Of a stretch of DNA of 53,454 nt, positions 38,789-47,001 are shown one piece after another (the first letter of the stretch is position 1; every line of letters begins with the position of its first letter). A model generated the notes under the pieces. The model saw nothing but the letters and a program-made list of their open reading frames with translations, was not told where the DNA came from and made no database searches. The translations under genes and the position numbers were made by a program. Location of the stretch: the NCBI GenBank assembly GCA_937871505.1, contig CALMPF010000071.1:1-53454 (forward strand), written 5' to 3'. This DNA is from an uncultured Planctomycetia bacterium. Its GTDB lineage: Bacteria; Planctomycetota; Phycisphaerae; Phycisphaerales; SM1A02.

Positions 38789-39406
38789 ATGATGCACGTC
38801 CCCGCCGGCGCCGCGGTGGCGACCGAGATCGAGCGACTCGGCGCCGATGTCGCGGACCCGACGTGGGAAGCGCTCACCGCGATGCTCCACCGGGCCTACG
38901 CCGGGCAGATCGCGCTCGGACTGCGCCCGCTCGCAGGTCGGCAGGACGCCGACGCGACGCGGCGCCGCTGCCGCTCGGGGGAGACGTACGTCGCATGGTC
39001 GGAGGGGCCGTCCTCTCCCGGCGGAGCGGGACTCTCCTCGGCGACGCCGGCCTTCGCCTCCGCGCGCGAGGGAGCCGCGCCGCGGGCGCCGGCGGGGATG
39101 ATCCTCTTCGCGGAGGTCGAAGCGGCGGCTTCTCCGGCGTGGTTTCTCCGCGGCGACGTCGCGCATTTCTCGCTCTTCGCCGTCGAACCGGCCCTTCAGG
39201 GTGGCGGCGTCGGCGCAGCGCTGCTCGCGACCGTCGAGCGCCGCGCCCTCGAGCTGGGCTTCGCGGAGCTGGCCCTGAGCATGGCCGAGCCCGATGGAAG
39301 CCTGCTGGCGTACTACCGTCGGCGCGGCTTCCGGTTCATCCAGCACTGGCGCTGGCCGTACACGAACTATCGCTCGGCGATCCTCAGCCGGGCGCTGCGG
39401 CTCTGA
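38789..39406 (+). CDS. GNAT family N-acetyltransferase
   Basis: The 205-residue protein shows the GNAT fold: a first helix WEALTAMLHRAYAGQIALG, then FSLFAVEPALQGGGVGAALLATVERRAL (motif A, the acetyl-CoA loop QGGGVG) and LALSMAEPDGSLLAYYRRRGFRFIQHW (motif B). It transfers an acetyl group from acetyl-CoA to an unknown amine acceptor. Between helix 2 and motif A there is a low-complexity Ala/Pro/Ser-rich insert of about 25 residues. The start is one of two adjacent ATG codons (38789 or 38792); a GTG at 38771 is also in frame. The 268 bp before it, after tRNA-Thr, hold nothing I can identify. The convergent TPR gene ends 16 bp downstream. Confidence 0.85.
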   Translation: MMHVPAGAAVATEIERLGADVADPTWEALTAMLHRAYAGQIALGLRPLAGRQDADATRRRCRSGETYVAWSEGPSSPGGAGLSSATPAFASAREGAAPRAPAGMILFAEVEAAASPAWFLRGDVAHFSLFAVEPALQGGGVGAALLATVERRALELGFAELALSMAEPDGSLLAYYRRRGFRFIQHWRWPYTNYRSAILSRALRL

Positions 39407-39421
39407 GCGCGCCGCTCGGGC

Positions 39422-40294
39422 TCACTGCCGCGGTCGTTCGCTCTCGCGGATCCTGTCCGCCTCGTCCTTGCGCCCGACGCGCTCCAGCGCCGCGAGCAGC
39501 GCGTCGACGATCTCCTGGCGCGTCTCGGGGGCCGCGCCGGCCGGAAGCGCCGTCAGCGCCATCCGAAGCTGGCCGGTTCCCTGATCGGGGAAGCCGAGCG
39601 CCTGCCGCAGCTTCGCGCACGTCGTCAGCGCGCGGACGTAGCTCGGACGGAGCTGGATCCGGCCGAAGACCTCCATCGCCTTCAGCGCCGCATCGTGCCC
39701 CTCCTGGAAGCGCTCGAGTCCCAGGCAGAGATCGGCGATGGCGAGCTGGTTCATCGCGACGCCCCAGGCGTCTCCCAGGGGCTCGGCGAGGGCGAGCGAC
39801 CTCCGATGGAGCGCGACCGCCTCCTCCGGCGAGCTCTTGGCCTTGCTCCGGGCCTCGCGGTAGAGGCGCTGTCCTTCGCGGAAACGCTGCTGCTCGAGCT
39901 CGCCCCAGCTTGCGAAGGAGGCCGCGTACTCGGTGAAGATCACTTCGCCGAAGGCCTGATTGGCCAGCTCGGCGAAGCGCACCGCGGTGCGGTAGCCCTC
40001 CCGTGCGGCGTCGACGTCTCCGCCCTTCTCGATCGACTCGAGCCCGCTTTCGAGGTAGTGATCCACGAACGGCAGGACGTCTCCGGGACGACGGCGGAAG
40101 ACCTGCACGATCCAGAGCGTGTCGCCGTCGGCGAGCATCCGCTCGAGCCGTGCGCGCGAGAGCGTGTCGTCCGCCGGGACCGCGGCTGCGCCGCCGTCGG
40201 CCGAGGCGGCGGGAGGTTCGGCGGTCGCGCCGGCGACAGGCGGGTCGGCGACGAGCGCCAGTGCGACGAGCGGTCCGGCGATGAGCTCAAGCAT
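39422..40294 (-). CDS. Exported tetratricopeptide-repeat protein
   Basis: The 290-residue protein starts MLELIAGPLVALALVADPPV, a probable signal peptide, followed by an Ala/Pro-rich linker. Helical TPR-like repeats occupy the rest: GGDVDAAREGYRTAVRFAEL, SSPEEAVALHRRSLALAEPLGDAWGVAMNQLAIADL, ERFQEGHDAALKAMEVFGRI and GQLRMALTALPAGAAPETRQ. TPR arrays bind other proteins; the partner is unknown. It is divergent from speA (the starts are 137 bp apart) and converges with the GNAT gene. No Shine-Dalgarno sequence is visible before the ATG. Confidence 0.78.
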   Translation of the reverse strand: MLELIAGPLVALALVADPPVAGATAEPPAASADGGAAAVPADDTLSRARLERMLADGDTLWIVQVFRRRPGDVLPFVDHYLESGLESIEKGGDVDAAREGYRTAVRFAELANQAFGEVIFTEYAASFASWGELEQQRFREGQRLYREARSKAKSSPEEAVALHRRSLALAEPLGDAWGVAMNQLAIADLCLGLERFQEGHDAALKAMEVFGRIQLRPSYVRALTTCAKLRQALGFPDQGTGQLRMALTALPAGAAPETRQEIVDALLAALERVGRKDEADRIRESERPRQ

Positions 40295-40431
40295 GCGTAG
40301 ACTCCTTCCGCTTCGGGTGGTCGGGCAGCGCGCCCGACTCTCTCTCGGCGATTATGGAAGCTCGGCGGACGCGCCGCAACCGACCGGCCGACCGCTCTCC
40401 GACGACTGCGCGAGCCCACTCCGACACCGCG

Positions 40432-42486
40432 ATGACGACCCACACCACTCCTACGCCCGCCGTTGCGCGCCAGCGCCCCGGACGCAGCGGCTTCGAACCG
40501 GCATGGACGCTCGACGACGCCGCCGAGACCTACAACCTCAACGGCTGGAGCAAGGGCTTCTTCGCGATCAACTCGAAGGGGCATGTCGTCGTCCGGCCGA
40601 CGCGGGACCCGAAGGCGGAGATCGACCTCTTCGAGCTGGTGCGCGGACTGCGCGAGCGCGGCATCCGCACGCCCGTCCTCGTCGGCTTCAGCGACCTGCT
40701 GAAGCGGCGGCTGAGCGACCTCAACGAGGCCTTCGCCACCGCGATCGCGGAGAACGGCTTCCGCGGGGGGTATCAGGCGGTCTATCCGATCAAGGTGAAC
40801 CAGCAGCGCCGCGTCGTCGAGGAGGTCCGCGAGTACGGGCGCGAGTTCGGCTTCGGCCTCGAAGTCGGCTCCAAGCCGGAGCTTCTCGCGGTGCTGGGCA
40901 TGACCGGCGACTCGCCGGACCGGCTCATCATCTGCAACGGCTTCAAGGAAGAGCGCTACATCGAGTTCGTGACCCTCGCCGCGAAGCTCGGCCGCAACAT
41001 CGTCCCGGTCATCGAGAACCTCAGCGAGCTGCGGCTGATCGTCGAGATGGCAGACCGCTTCCAGGTCCGTCCGCGGATCGGCGTGCGCGTCAACCTCGCG
41101 ACGCCGGGAGCGGGAAGGTGGCGCCACTCCAGCGGCGTGAAGGCGAAGTTCGGCCTCTCCCTCTCCGAGGTGCTCGAGGTCGTCGACTTCCTCCGGGGGC
41201 GCGGAATGCTCGACTCGCTCCAGCTCCTGCACTGCCACATGGGCAGCCAGATCCACGACATCCGCCAGGTCAACGCGGGAGTCAACGAGCTTGTGCGCGT
41301 CTATGTCGAGCTCGCCAAGCTCGGCGCCGGGATGCGCTATCTCGACGTCGGCGGCGGACTCGGCGTCGACTACGACGGCAGCCAGACCAACTTCGAGTTC
41401 TCCACGAACTACACGCTCGCGGAGTACGCGTCGAACATCGTCTACCGGATCCAGTCGGTCTGCGACGAGGAGGGGATCGATCATCCGACGATCGTGACCG
41501 AGTCCGGCCGGGCGATGGTGGCCCAGAGCAGCGTGCTGATCTTCGACGTCCTCGGCTGCAACCGCGTCGACCGGTACACCGTGCCGCCCGAGCTTCAGCG
41601 CGTCGGGCCGGGCCGGGCGGCTGGCGCTGCTGGAGGCGCGGAAGCCGCCGAAGCCGCCGAAGCGAGCGACCTGCCGCGCCCGATCCTCGATCTGCTCGAG
41701 GCGCACGCCAGCGTCAGCGAGCGCCGCCTGCTCGAGTGCTACCACGACGCGCTCCAGGCGCGCGACGAGGCGATGAGCCTCTTCAGCGTCGGGTATCTGA
41801 GCCTCCAGCACCGGGCGCTCGCCGATCGGCTCTTCTGGGCGACCTGCGCGCGGATCCGCGAGAAGTGCCGGGAGATGGAGAATCCTCCCGAGGAGCTTCA
41901 GGACATCGACAGCGCCCTCAGCGACACCTACTTCTGCAATCTCTCGGTCTTCCAGTCGCTCCCGGACATCTGGGCGATCAACCAGATCTTTCCGATCGTC
42001 CCCATCCATCGGCTCGACGAGCGGCCGATGCGACGGGCGACGCTCGCGGATCTCACCTGCGACAGCGACGGCAAGATCGATCGCTTCGTCGACGACCGCG
42101 ACATCAAGAAGGCGCTGGAGCTGCACGACATCGTCGAGGGCGACGAGTATTACCTCGGCGCGTTCCTCGTCGGGGCGTACCAGGAGACGCTCGGGGACCT
42201 GCACAACCTCTTCGGCGACACCCACGTCGTCCACGTCAAGCTCGACGAGAGCGGCCAGTGGTGGATCGATGAGCTGGTCGAGGGCGACTCCGTGCGCGAG
42301 GTGCTCTCGTACGTGCAGTACGACGTCAATCGGCTCGCGCAGGAGATCCGCCGCGAGTGCGAGCAGGCGGTGCGTCGGTCGCTGATGTCCGTCTCCGAGA
42401 GCCAGGCGCTGGTCCGGGCGTATGAGCGCGGGCTCGCGGGGTACACCTACCTCGAGCGCGAATCGCGGAGCGACCGGACGGCCTGA
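40432..42486 (+). CDS. speA: Biosynthetic arginine decarboxylase
   Basis: This 684-residue PLP enzyme converts arginine to agmatine, the first step of the agmatine route to putrescine. WTLDDAAETYNLNGWSKGFF is the SpeA opening, YQAVYPIKVNQQRRVVEEV carries the PLP Lys, and GLEVGSKPELLAVLG, LHCHMGSQIHDIRQVN, YLDVGGGLGVDYDGS and FFC-like TYFCNLSVFQSLPDIWAINQ complete the family pattern. The length is near the usual 630-660; the excess comes from an Ala/Gly/Glu-rich insert near residues 395-415 (RAAGAAGGAEAAEAAEAS). The start is set at 40432, 26 residues inside the longest frame, because the first residues upstream are Arg-rich; the ATG at 40354 cannot be excluded. It is cytoplasmic, and no other polyamine gene is nearby. 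Confidence 0.95.
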   Translation: MTTHTTPTPAVARQRPGRSGFEPAWTLDDAAETYNLNGWSKGFFAINSKGHVVVRPTRDPKAEIDLFELVRGLRERGIRTPVLVGFSDLLKRRLSDLNEAFATAIAENGFRGGYQAVYPIKVNQQRRVVEEVREYGREFGFGLEVGSKPELLAVLGMTGDSPDRLIICNGFKEERYIEFVTLAAKLGRNIVPVIENLSELRLIVEMADRFQVRPRIGVRVNLATPGAGRWRHSSGVKAKFGLSLSEVLEVVDFLRGRGMLDSLQLLHCHMGSQIHDIRQVNAGVNELVRVYVELAKLGAGMRYLDVGGGLGVDYDGSQTNFEFSTNYTLAEYASNIVYRIQSVCDEEGIDHPTIVTESGRAMVAQSSVLIFDVLGCNRVDRYTVPPELQRVGPGRAAGAAGGAEAAEAAEASDLPRPILDLLEAHASVSERRLLECYHDALQARDEAMSLFSVGYLSLQHRALADRLFWATCARIREKCREMENPPEELQDIDSALSDTYFCNLSVFQSLPDIWAINQIFPIVPIHRLDERPMRRATLADLTCDSDGKIDRFVDDRDIKKALELHDIVEGDEYYLGAFLVGAYQETLGDLHNLFGDTHVVHVKLDESGQWWIDELVEGDSVREVLSYVQYDVNRLAQEIRRECEQAVRRSLMSVSESQALVRAYERGLAGYTYLERESRSDRTA

Positions 42487-42559
42487 CGCCCTCGCGAACG
42501 GCGGAGCGCCGGGGTCGAAGAGGGGAGCGGGAGCGGCCGCTGCAACGCGGCGCCGTCCG

Positions 42560-43153
42560 TCACTCGCCGTGCCGCTCGCGCAGCCGCGGGCTGAGCAGGA
42601 GCAGCAGCGCCACGCGCTCGAACTCGTTCACCCAGTCCTGAAGCGTCTCGGCGGATTCATCGGCGGGAAGCGCCGCTCCCGGAACGGGGCAGGAGGCTCC
42701 CAGCGTCCGCCCGGCGATCGCGCGGTAGCGCGAGAGCGTGCGGTCGCCCAGCAGGTGGACGAACTCGAAGTCCTCGGCCATGAAGATCACGGTCGGGACG
42801 CGCAGGCCGCCGCAGATGCGGACGGACTCGGCGAGATCGAGGTGCTCGTCGCGATCGAGCCAGCGCAGGTCGATCGCGGGCGAGGCCTGGGCGATGCGGT
42901 GGAGCATCGGGCCCTGCTGCACGCAGTCGCCGCACCAGGTTCCGGAGACGACCAGGACCGGCATCGGCCGCACGAAGGCCGCGACCACGTCGCGCTGCGC
43001 CGGGGTGAGCTCGATCGTCCGCTCGACCGCGCGCCAGTTGCCCTCGCGGGCAGGATCGGTCGCGATGTAGGAGGCGTAGTCGCTGGCCGAGGCGAACTTC
43101 GATTCGAGAAACGGCGCGCTGAGGGCGAGGCGGGCGCAGGATCCGGCGTTCAT
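42560..43153 (-). CDS. Thioredoxin-family protein with TWCGDC motif
   Basis: In this 197-residue protein VRPMPVLVVSGTWCGDCVQQGPMLH gives the redox motif CGDC near residue 74, and CGGLRVPTVIFMAEDFEF gives the cis-Pro loop (VPT). IDLRWLDRDEHLDLAESVRI matches the thioredoxin-like family in which WCGDC replaces WCGPC. The N-terminal 50 residues contain SDYASYIATDPAREGNWRAV, a helical cap seen in that subfamily. No signal peptide is obvious, so it is probably cytoplasmic. Its redox partner is unknown. It converges with speA (73 bp) and is bounded upstream by a repeat-rich noncoding region. Confidence 0.85.
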   Translation of the reverse strand: MNAGSCARLALSAPFLESKFASASDYASYIATDPAREGNWRAVERTIELTPAQRDVVAAFVRPMPVLVVSGTWCGDCVQQGPMLHRIAQASPAIDLRWLDRDEHLDLAESVRICGGLRVPTVIFMAEDFEFVHLLGDRTLSRYRAIAGRTLGASCPVPGAALPADESAETLQDWVNEFERVALLLLLSPRLRERHGE

Positions 43154-43400
43154 GGGGTGAGGCTATCGCGGGCCCGCGAGCCGGTCCTTTCCCCCGCGCC
43201 CCGGAGGTGTGAAGACTGGGGGTGGAGGGCGGGGTGATGACCGGAGATGGAGAGCGGGTGTGGAGTCTGGGGACGGAGACGAGGGCTGGGGACATCGAGT
43301 CGGTTCGAAGGGACCGGGACTCGGGCGTTCCCTCCTGCGTCGCCGAACCTGCACTGGCCGCGCGGGCCCCCGTCGGGCGTCCAGAACGGGACTGGTGAAC

Positions 43401-43433
43401 GGGAGCGGCGATCGGGAGCGGCGATCGGGAGCG
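43401..43433 (+). repeat. 13-bp tandem repeat GGGAGCGGCGATC
   Basis: Two perfect copies of GGGAGCGGCGATC (43401-43413, 43414-43426) and a partial third (GGGAGCG) lie in tandem. A related run, CGGCGATCGGGAGTGGGG, occurs from about 43479. The complement (CCGCTCCCGAT) also appears inside the fmt insertion near 52790. Confidence 0.75.
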
Positions 43434-43791
43434 ACCTGGGGCGACGTGGGCGCCGATCGATCCCGCATGCCGGGCGCGGCGATCGGGAGTGGGGATGGGG
43501 ATGCGGGTCGGCGCGTCGGCGCGGAACCTGCCGAGGTCGTTCGGGCGACCACCCGCCGGATCCTGCGCGACGCGCTGGACTCGAGTGCGCCTGCCTTCGG
43601 CAGCCGCCGCAGCCGTCGCCGGCTCCGCCGGAAGCCGCGACCTGCCTGGACCCTCCCCCGGGGTGCATGGCCCGTTCTGCGCCGCTGCGCGCCAGTCGAG
43701 CACCGGACTGCGGAAGCTCGCCGCCCGAACCCGCCAGCCAGCGCATGCCTCCGAAGGCCCACCGACCCACCGACGCCCCGGCCCTCGACCG

Positions 43792-44032
43792 GGTGCATGA
43801 CCGATTTCGCGGTCCCGATTTCGCGGTCGCACTTGCGCTGGCCCTCCGGTCCGTTCCTGCTCCACCGGACTCGCTTCGGACGACTGTCGGCACCGCGGCA
43901 GGTCGGGTGCGGCGCGGCCCCAGTCCGGCGCCGACGTGGACGAGAGCGCGACGGACCGTCAGAGGCGGCCTGGAAGGCCGCGCACCGAGAATGGCCGCGC
44001 ACCGACGATGGCCGCGGAATCGGTCATGCACC
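43792..44032 (-). repeat. MITE-like repeat, copy B, with terminal inverted repeats
   Basis: This 241-bp block begins GGTGCATGACCG and ends CGGTCATGCACC; the outer 21 bases pair with one mismatch. In minus-strand orientation it aligns along its whole length with copy A at 18780-19006. The left end also carries a doubled CCGATTTCGCGGTC. I see no convincing target-site duplication. It lies 65 bp before the next gene start, in intergenic DNA, as copy A does. Confidence 0.8.
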
Positions 44033-44082
44033 CCCCCGACCTCGCGCCGTGGGCGTCGCTTCAACCGCGTCGATCGGTTCGG

Positions 44083-44088
44083 TATACT
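44083..44088 (+). promoter_or_regulatory. -10 element TATACT, 9 nt before a start codon
   Basis: TATACT differs from TATAAT at one base and is unusual in this GC-rich background. A weak -35-like TTCAAC lies 17 nt upstream (44060-44065). Transcription would start about 44095, so the ATG at 44098 would be nearly leaderless, or translation would start at a later ATG. Confidence 0.55.
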
Positions 44089-44097
44089 CGCGCTTCC

Positions 44098-44913
44098 ATG
44101 CGGACCGCACTCGCTGCCGTGATCCCCGCGTCCTCTTCGCCGCTCCGCGGGATGGCGACTCCCTCGTCGGATGCCGACCGAACGCTCCCCGGCGGCGCTG
44201 CGCCGATGGCGCCGGACGCGACGCGGCGCGCCTTCGCTGGTATCCGTACGTCTGGCTTGCACGCGTCTGGTCTGCGCCCGGGCGGGATGCTCTCGCTCCT
44301 GCTGGCCTCGACGTCACTCCTCTTCGGCGCCGCCATCGGCATGACGCCGAGTGCCGCAGCGAGTCCCGCGCCGATGCAGTCCCTCGCGGGCGCCACCGCA
44401 GGCAGCCGCTGGACGGTGGATTTCAAGGGGGGCGAGCTGCGCGTCCACATCGACCAGCGGACGGGCAGGGCGTTCTGGTTCATGACCTACCAGATCGTCA
44501 ACCGCACGGGCGAGGAACGGATGCTCGCGCCGCGCTTCGATCTGCTCTCCGACGACGGGTCGATCCAGCGCTCGGGGCGCGACGTCCCCACGACCATCCT
44601 CCGGGACATCCTCAGGGCCGCCGGCTCGGAGCTGACCGAGGATCAGAATCAGATCATCGGCCCGATCCTCCCCGGAATCGAGAACGCGCGGGACGGCATC
44701 GTCGTCTGGCCGATCGACGACCCGACGATCACCGAGCTGACCGTCTTCATCTCCGGCCTGAGCGGCGAGACCACGACGGTCGAGAATCCGGTCTCGGGAG
44801 AGACGGTCGTCCTCTCGAAGACGCTCGCCCGCAGCTATCTGACCCCCGGCTCTGCCCAACTCCGGCCTGCCGACCCGCTGACGTTCGTCGAAGAGCGCTG
44901 GGTCTGGCGCTGA
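44098..44913 (+). CDS. Exported protein of unknown function
   Basis: I do not recognise a named family. The 271-residue frame has a hydrophobic segment GGMLSLLLASTSLLFGAAIG at about 62-81, followed by PSAAASPAP, which looks like a signal peptide with cleavage near residue 88. The mature part is beta-rich: RWTVDFKGGELRVHIDQRTG, FWFMTYQIVNRTGEERMLAP, PTITELTVFISGLSGETTTV, and ends DPLTFVEERWVWR. The long stretch before the signal segment suggests that the true start may be ATG 44206 or 44287 and that 44098 is too early. No Shine-Dalgarno sequence helps to choose. The TATACT element immediately upstream marks it as a separate transcription unit. It is followed by the rpmA promoter region. Confidence 0.7.
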   Translation: MRTALAAVIPASSSPLRGMATPSSDADRTLPGGAAPMAPDATRRAFAGIRTSGLHASGLRPGGMLSLLLASTSLLFGAAIGMTPSAAASPAPMQSLAGATAGSRWTVDFKGGELRVHIDQRTGRAFWFMTYQIVNRTGEERMLAPRFDLLSDDGSIQRSGRDVPTTILRDILRAAGSELTEDQNQIIGPILPGIENARDGIVVWPIDDPTITELTVFISGLSGETTTVENPVSGETVVLSKTLARSYLTPGSAQLRPADPLTFVEERWVWR

Positions 44914-45025
44914 GCGTCGGGCGGCGAGCCTCGTCGAGGCGCTCGGAGCGACCGGAGCGGCGTCCGCCGCCGCGCGGGGCCACGGCGCGCTGACCACGCT
45001 CCCCATCGCTCCGCTGCCCCGTCGC

Positions 45026-45054
45026 TTGTCCGGAGCGCGGCCCGGTCCTATCCT
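45026..45054 (+). promoter_or_regulatory. Sigma70-like promoter of rpmA
   Basis: TTGTCC (45026-45031) and TATCCT (45049-45054) are separated by 17 nt. The expected start is near 45061, giving a leader of about 110 nt before the rpmA GTG at 45172. Confidence 0.55.
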
Positions 45055-45171
45055 CTCCGCTTCCTGTCGGCCTCCTGCGGTCTCCCGGCGTTCGCTGGGC
45101 GAATGCCGGAGCCGCGTCTCGACCTCGCACATGCCGACCGCGCGTCAGTCGGCCTCAGCCGGAGTGCTCCA

Positions 45172-45450
45172 GTGGCTCATAAGAAGGGACAAGGCTCGAC
45201 CCGCAACGGTCGCGACTCCAACCCCCAGTTCCGTGGCATCAAGCTGTACGGCGGCCAGCTCGCGAAGGCCGGGGCGATCATCGTGCGCCAGCGCGGCACA
45301 CCCTTCAAGCCGGGCTATCTCGTGAGCCGCGGCACCGACGACACGCTCTACGCGACCGTCGAGGGCACCGTGCGCTTCCGCGGCCGCCGCGTCGACGTCA
45401 TCCCTGCGGACCCGTCGGTGCCTCAGTACGTCGCCCTCGGGGCCTCGTGA
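45172..45450 (+). CDS. rpmA: 50S ribosomal protein L27
   Basis: The 92-residue protein begins (M)[21 protein letters not shown], the highly conserved L27 N-terminus that reaches the peptidyl-transferase centre, and continues [40 protein letters not shown]. The start is GTG, placed by the conserved AHKKG; GGAG lies 7-8 nt upstream within GGAGTGCTCC. The frame remains open upstream to 45103, but L27 has no such extension. rplU (L21), which normally precedes rpmA, is absent: the gene before is an unrelated exported protein. obg follows after 356 bp instead of immediately. Confidence 0.98.
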   Translation: MAHKKGQGSTRNGRDSNPQFRGIKLYGGQLAKAGAIIVRQRGTPFKPGYLVSRGTDDTLYATVEGTVRFRGRRVDVIPADPSVPQYVALGAS

Positions 45451-45806
45451 TCGCGGGGCGACGGTCGAGCCGGCATCCGGCAGGGCTGCGGCGCTCGGTC
45501 GCCGCAGCGCGACGGTGGCGATCGGCTCCCTGAACGTCGTCGGCGACAAACCGCTCCGGTCGGCCGCGTCGCGAGAGCGGTCCCCTGATTGCGGTCCCCT
45601 GATTGCGGCCCCCTGATCGAGGCCCTTCATTGCGGCGTCTTCTTGGCGTCGTCCGGGCCAGGATGTGTTTCGCGACGCGCGCCCTTGGTCCGCGACGGCC
45701 CGAAGCGGGGCGGCCTCATCGTCTCCGCGTCGTTCCTCGCTGCGGAACATCCGTGCCTGCAATCGTCTCGCCACGGATCCGCGGGGCGCTGGAGTGCTCC
45801 CCCGCC
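45451..45806. other. Intergenic region between rpmA and obg, with a 14-bp tandem repeat
   Basis: No gene is supported in these 356 bases. The notable content is the tandem repeat at 45577-45618 and the GGAGTGCTCC palindrome at 45791-45800 just before obg, identical to the one at 45161-45170 just before rpmA. No clear terminator or promoter is seen. Confidence 0.5.
45577..45618 (+). repeat. 14-bp tandem repeat between rpmA and obg
   Basis: GCGGTCCCCTGATT occurs twice exactly (45577-45590, 45591-45604), followed by a near copy GCGGCCCCCTGATC (45605-45618) and a decayed fourth unit. It is noncoding. Confidence 0.85.
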
Positions 45807-46889
45807 ATGCTTGTCGACGAGGCCATCGTGCATGTTCGCTCGGGCCGGGGCGGCGACGGCGTCGCGCACTTCCGGCGCGAGAAGTTCATCCCCAAGGGCG
45901 GGCCGGACGGCGGCGACGGCGGCGACGGCGGTGATGTGGTGCTCGTTGCCGATGCCCATCTGGACACCCTGCTCTCCTTCGTTCACCAGCCGCACCGGCG
46001 CGCCAGCGATGGCGAGCCGGGCTCCGGAAGCGACTGCCATGGCCGAAAGGGCGCCGACTGCGTTGTTCCGGTGCCGCTGGGGACGCTCATCTTCGATGAA
46101 GCCGACGGCGCCCTGATCGCCGACCTCTCCGACCCCGGGGTCCGGCTCGTCGTGGCCCGCGGAGGCAGGGGAGGCCTCGGGAACCTCCATTTCAAGAGTT
46201 CGACCAATCAGGCGCCGCGCGAATGCACCGCCGGCGGGCCCGCGATCGAGCGGACGCTCCGGCTGGAGCTGAAGCTCATCGCCGACATCGGCATCGTCGG
46301 GCTTCCCAATGCGGGCAAGTCGACGCTGCTGCGGGCGACGAGCCGGGCGACGCCGAAGGTCGCCGCGTATCCCTTCACCACGCTCACGCCGCAGGTCGGC
46401 GTCGCCGAGCTCGTCGGCGACCGTCGCCTCGTCCTCGCGGACATCCCCGGCCTCATCGAGGGCGCCGCAGCGGGAGCGGGGCTGGGCCATGACTTCCTCC
46501 GCCACATCGAGCGCACGCGGGCGCTGCTGCATCTGGTCGATGTCGCGCCGCTCGACGGGAGCGATCCTGCGGAGAACTACCGCACCGTGCGCGGCGAGCT
46601 CGCGGGGTACTCCGCGGAGCTCTCGACGAAGCCGGAGCTTGTCGTGCTCAACAAGATCGACCTGGTGCCCGACGAGGAGCGAAGCGAACGGATCGCCGCG
46701 ATCGCGAAGGCGATCGGCCTTGCCGGGGAGCCCTGCGTCATCAGCGGCGCCGCCCGGGAGAACATCGCGGCGATGCTCGAGCGCTGCTGGACGATCGCGG
46801 AGAAGCGCACCCATCGGCGCTGGGGAGAGGCGGATCCCGGCGCGGGGGAGCGGACGGGCGCCCTCTCGGGGCGGCATCCGCGGCCCTGA
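45807..46889 (+). CDS. obg: GTPase Obg (ribosome assembly)
   Basis: The 360-residue GTPase assists 50S subunit maturation. The Gly-rich Obg fold occupies 1-155 (VDEAIVHVRSGRGGDGVAHF, GGPDGGDGGDGGDVVLVAD, RGGRGGLGNLHFKSSTNQAP). The G domain follows with G1 GLPNAGKST (about 165-175), the switch region YPFTTLTPQVGV, G3 DIPGLIEGA and G4 NKIDLV. The C-terminal OCT domain of some Obg proteins is missing; only a short basic tail remains. The start at 45807 matches the conserved Obg opening; the frame upstream (to 45603) is Arg/Pro-rich and covers the tandem repeat. GGAG lies about 12 nt upstream. Its place after rpmA is conserved in bacteria, although rplU is missing here. Confidence 0.96.
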   Translation: MLVDEAIVHVRSGRGGDGVAHFRREKFIPKGGPDGGDGGDGGDVVLVADAHLDTLLSFVHQPHRRASDGEPGSGSDCHGRKGADCVVPVPLGTLIFDEADGALIADLSDPGVRLVVARGGRGGLGNLHFKSSTNQAPRECTAGGPAIERTLRLELKLIADIGIVGLPNAGKSTLLRATSRATPKVAAYPFTTLTPQVGVAELVGDRRLVLADIPGLIEGAAAGAGLGHDFLRHIERTRALLHLVDVAPLDGSDPAENYRTVRGELAGYSAELSTKPELVVLNKIDLVPDEERSERIAAIAKAIGLAGEPCVISGAARENIAAMLERCWTIAEKRTHRRWGEADPGAGERTGALSGRHPRP

Positions 46890-47001
46890 GAGCGACGCGA
46901 GGTTCGCCGGATGGCCTGTCCTGAAGGGGTCGCCGGCTCCTCCGCGATCATGCGCCCGATCACGTTCCTGCCTGCGCCCTTCCCGGCGCCGCGACGACCG
47001 C

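Larger units (their letters stand above)
43154..44097. other. 944-bp repeat-rich noncoding region
   Basis: No gene is supported here; all open frames are Arg/Pro/Ser-rich and differ between strands without any recognisable domain. The left part (about 43200-43520) is purine-skewed and full of short GGGAG/GGGATGGGG repeats. A degenerate GGTGCATGGCCCG motif lies at 43656-43668. The right part is the MITE-like copy B at 43792-44032. The last 60 bases hold a TATACT -10 element for the next gene. Confidence 0.6.

Noticed and set aside
39940..42234. 764-residue minus-strand frame
   Set aside because: It is antisense to speA and lacks domains.
43401..43433. CRISPR-like array
   Set aside because: The units are 13 bp, directly abutting and without spacers.
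43154..44262. Open frames of 280-370 residues on the minus strand in the repeat-rich gap
   Set aside because: They cross MITE-like copy B and tandem repeats, are Arg/Pro/Ser-rich, and their apparent similarity to frames at 18.8-19.0 kb comes from the repeat itself.
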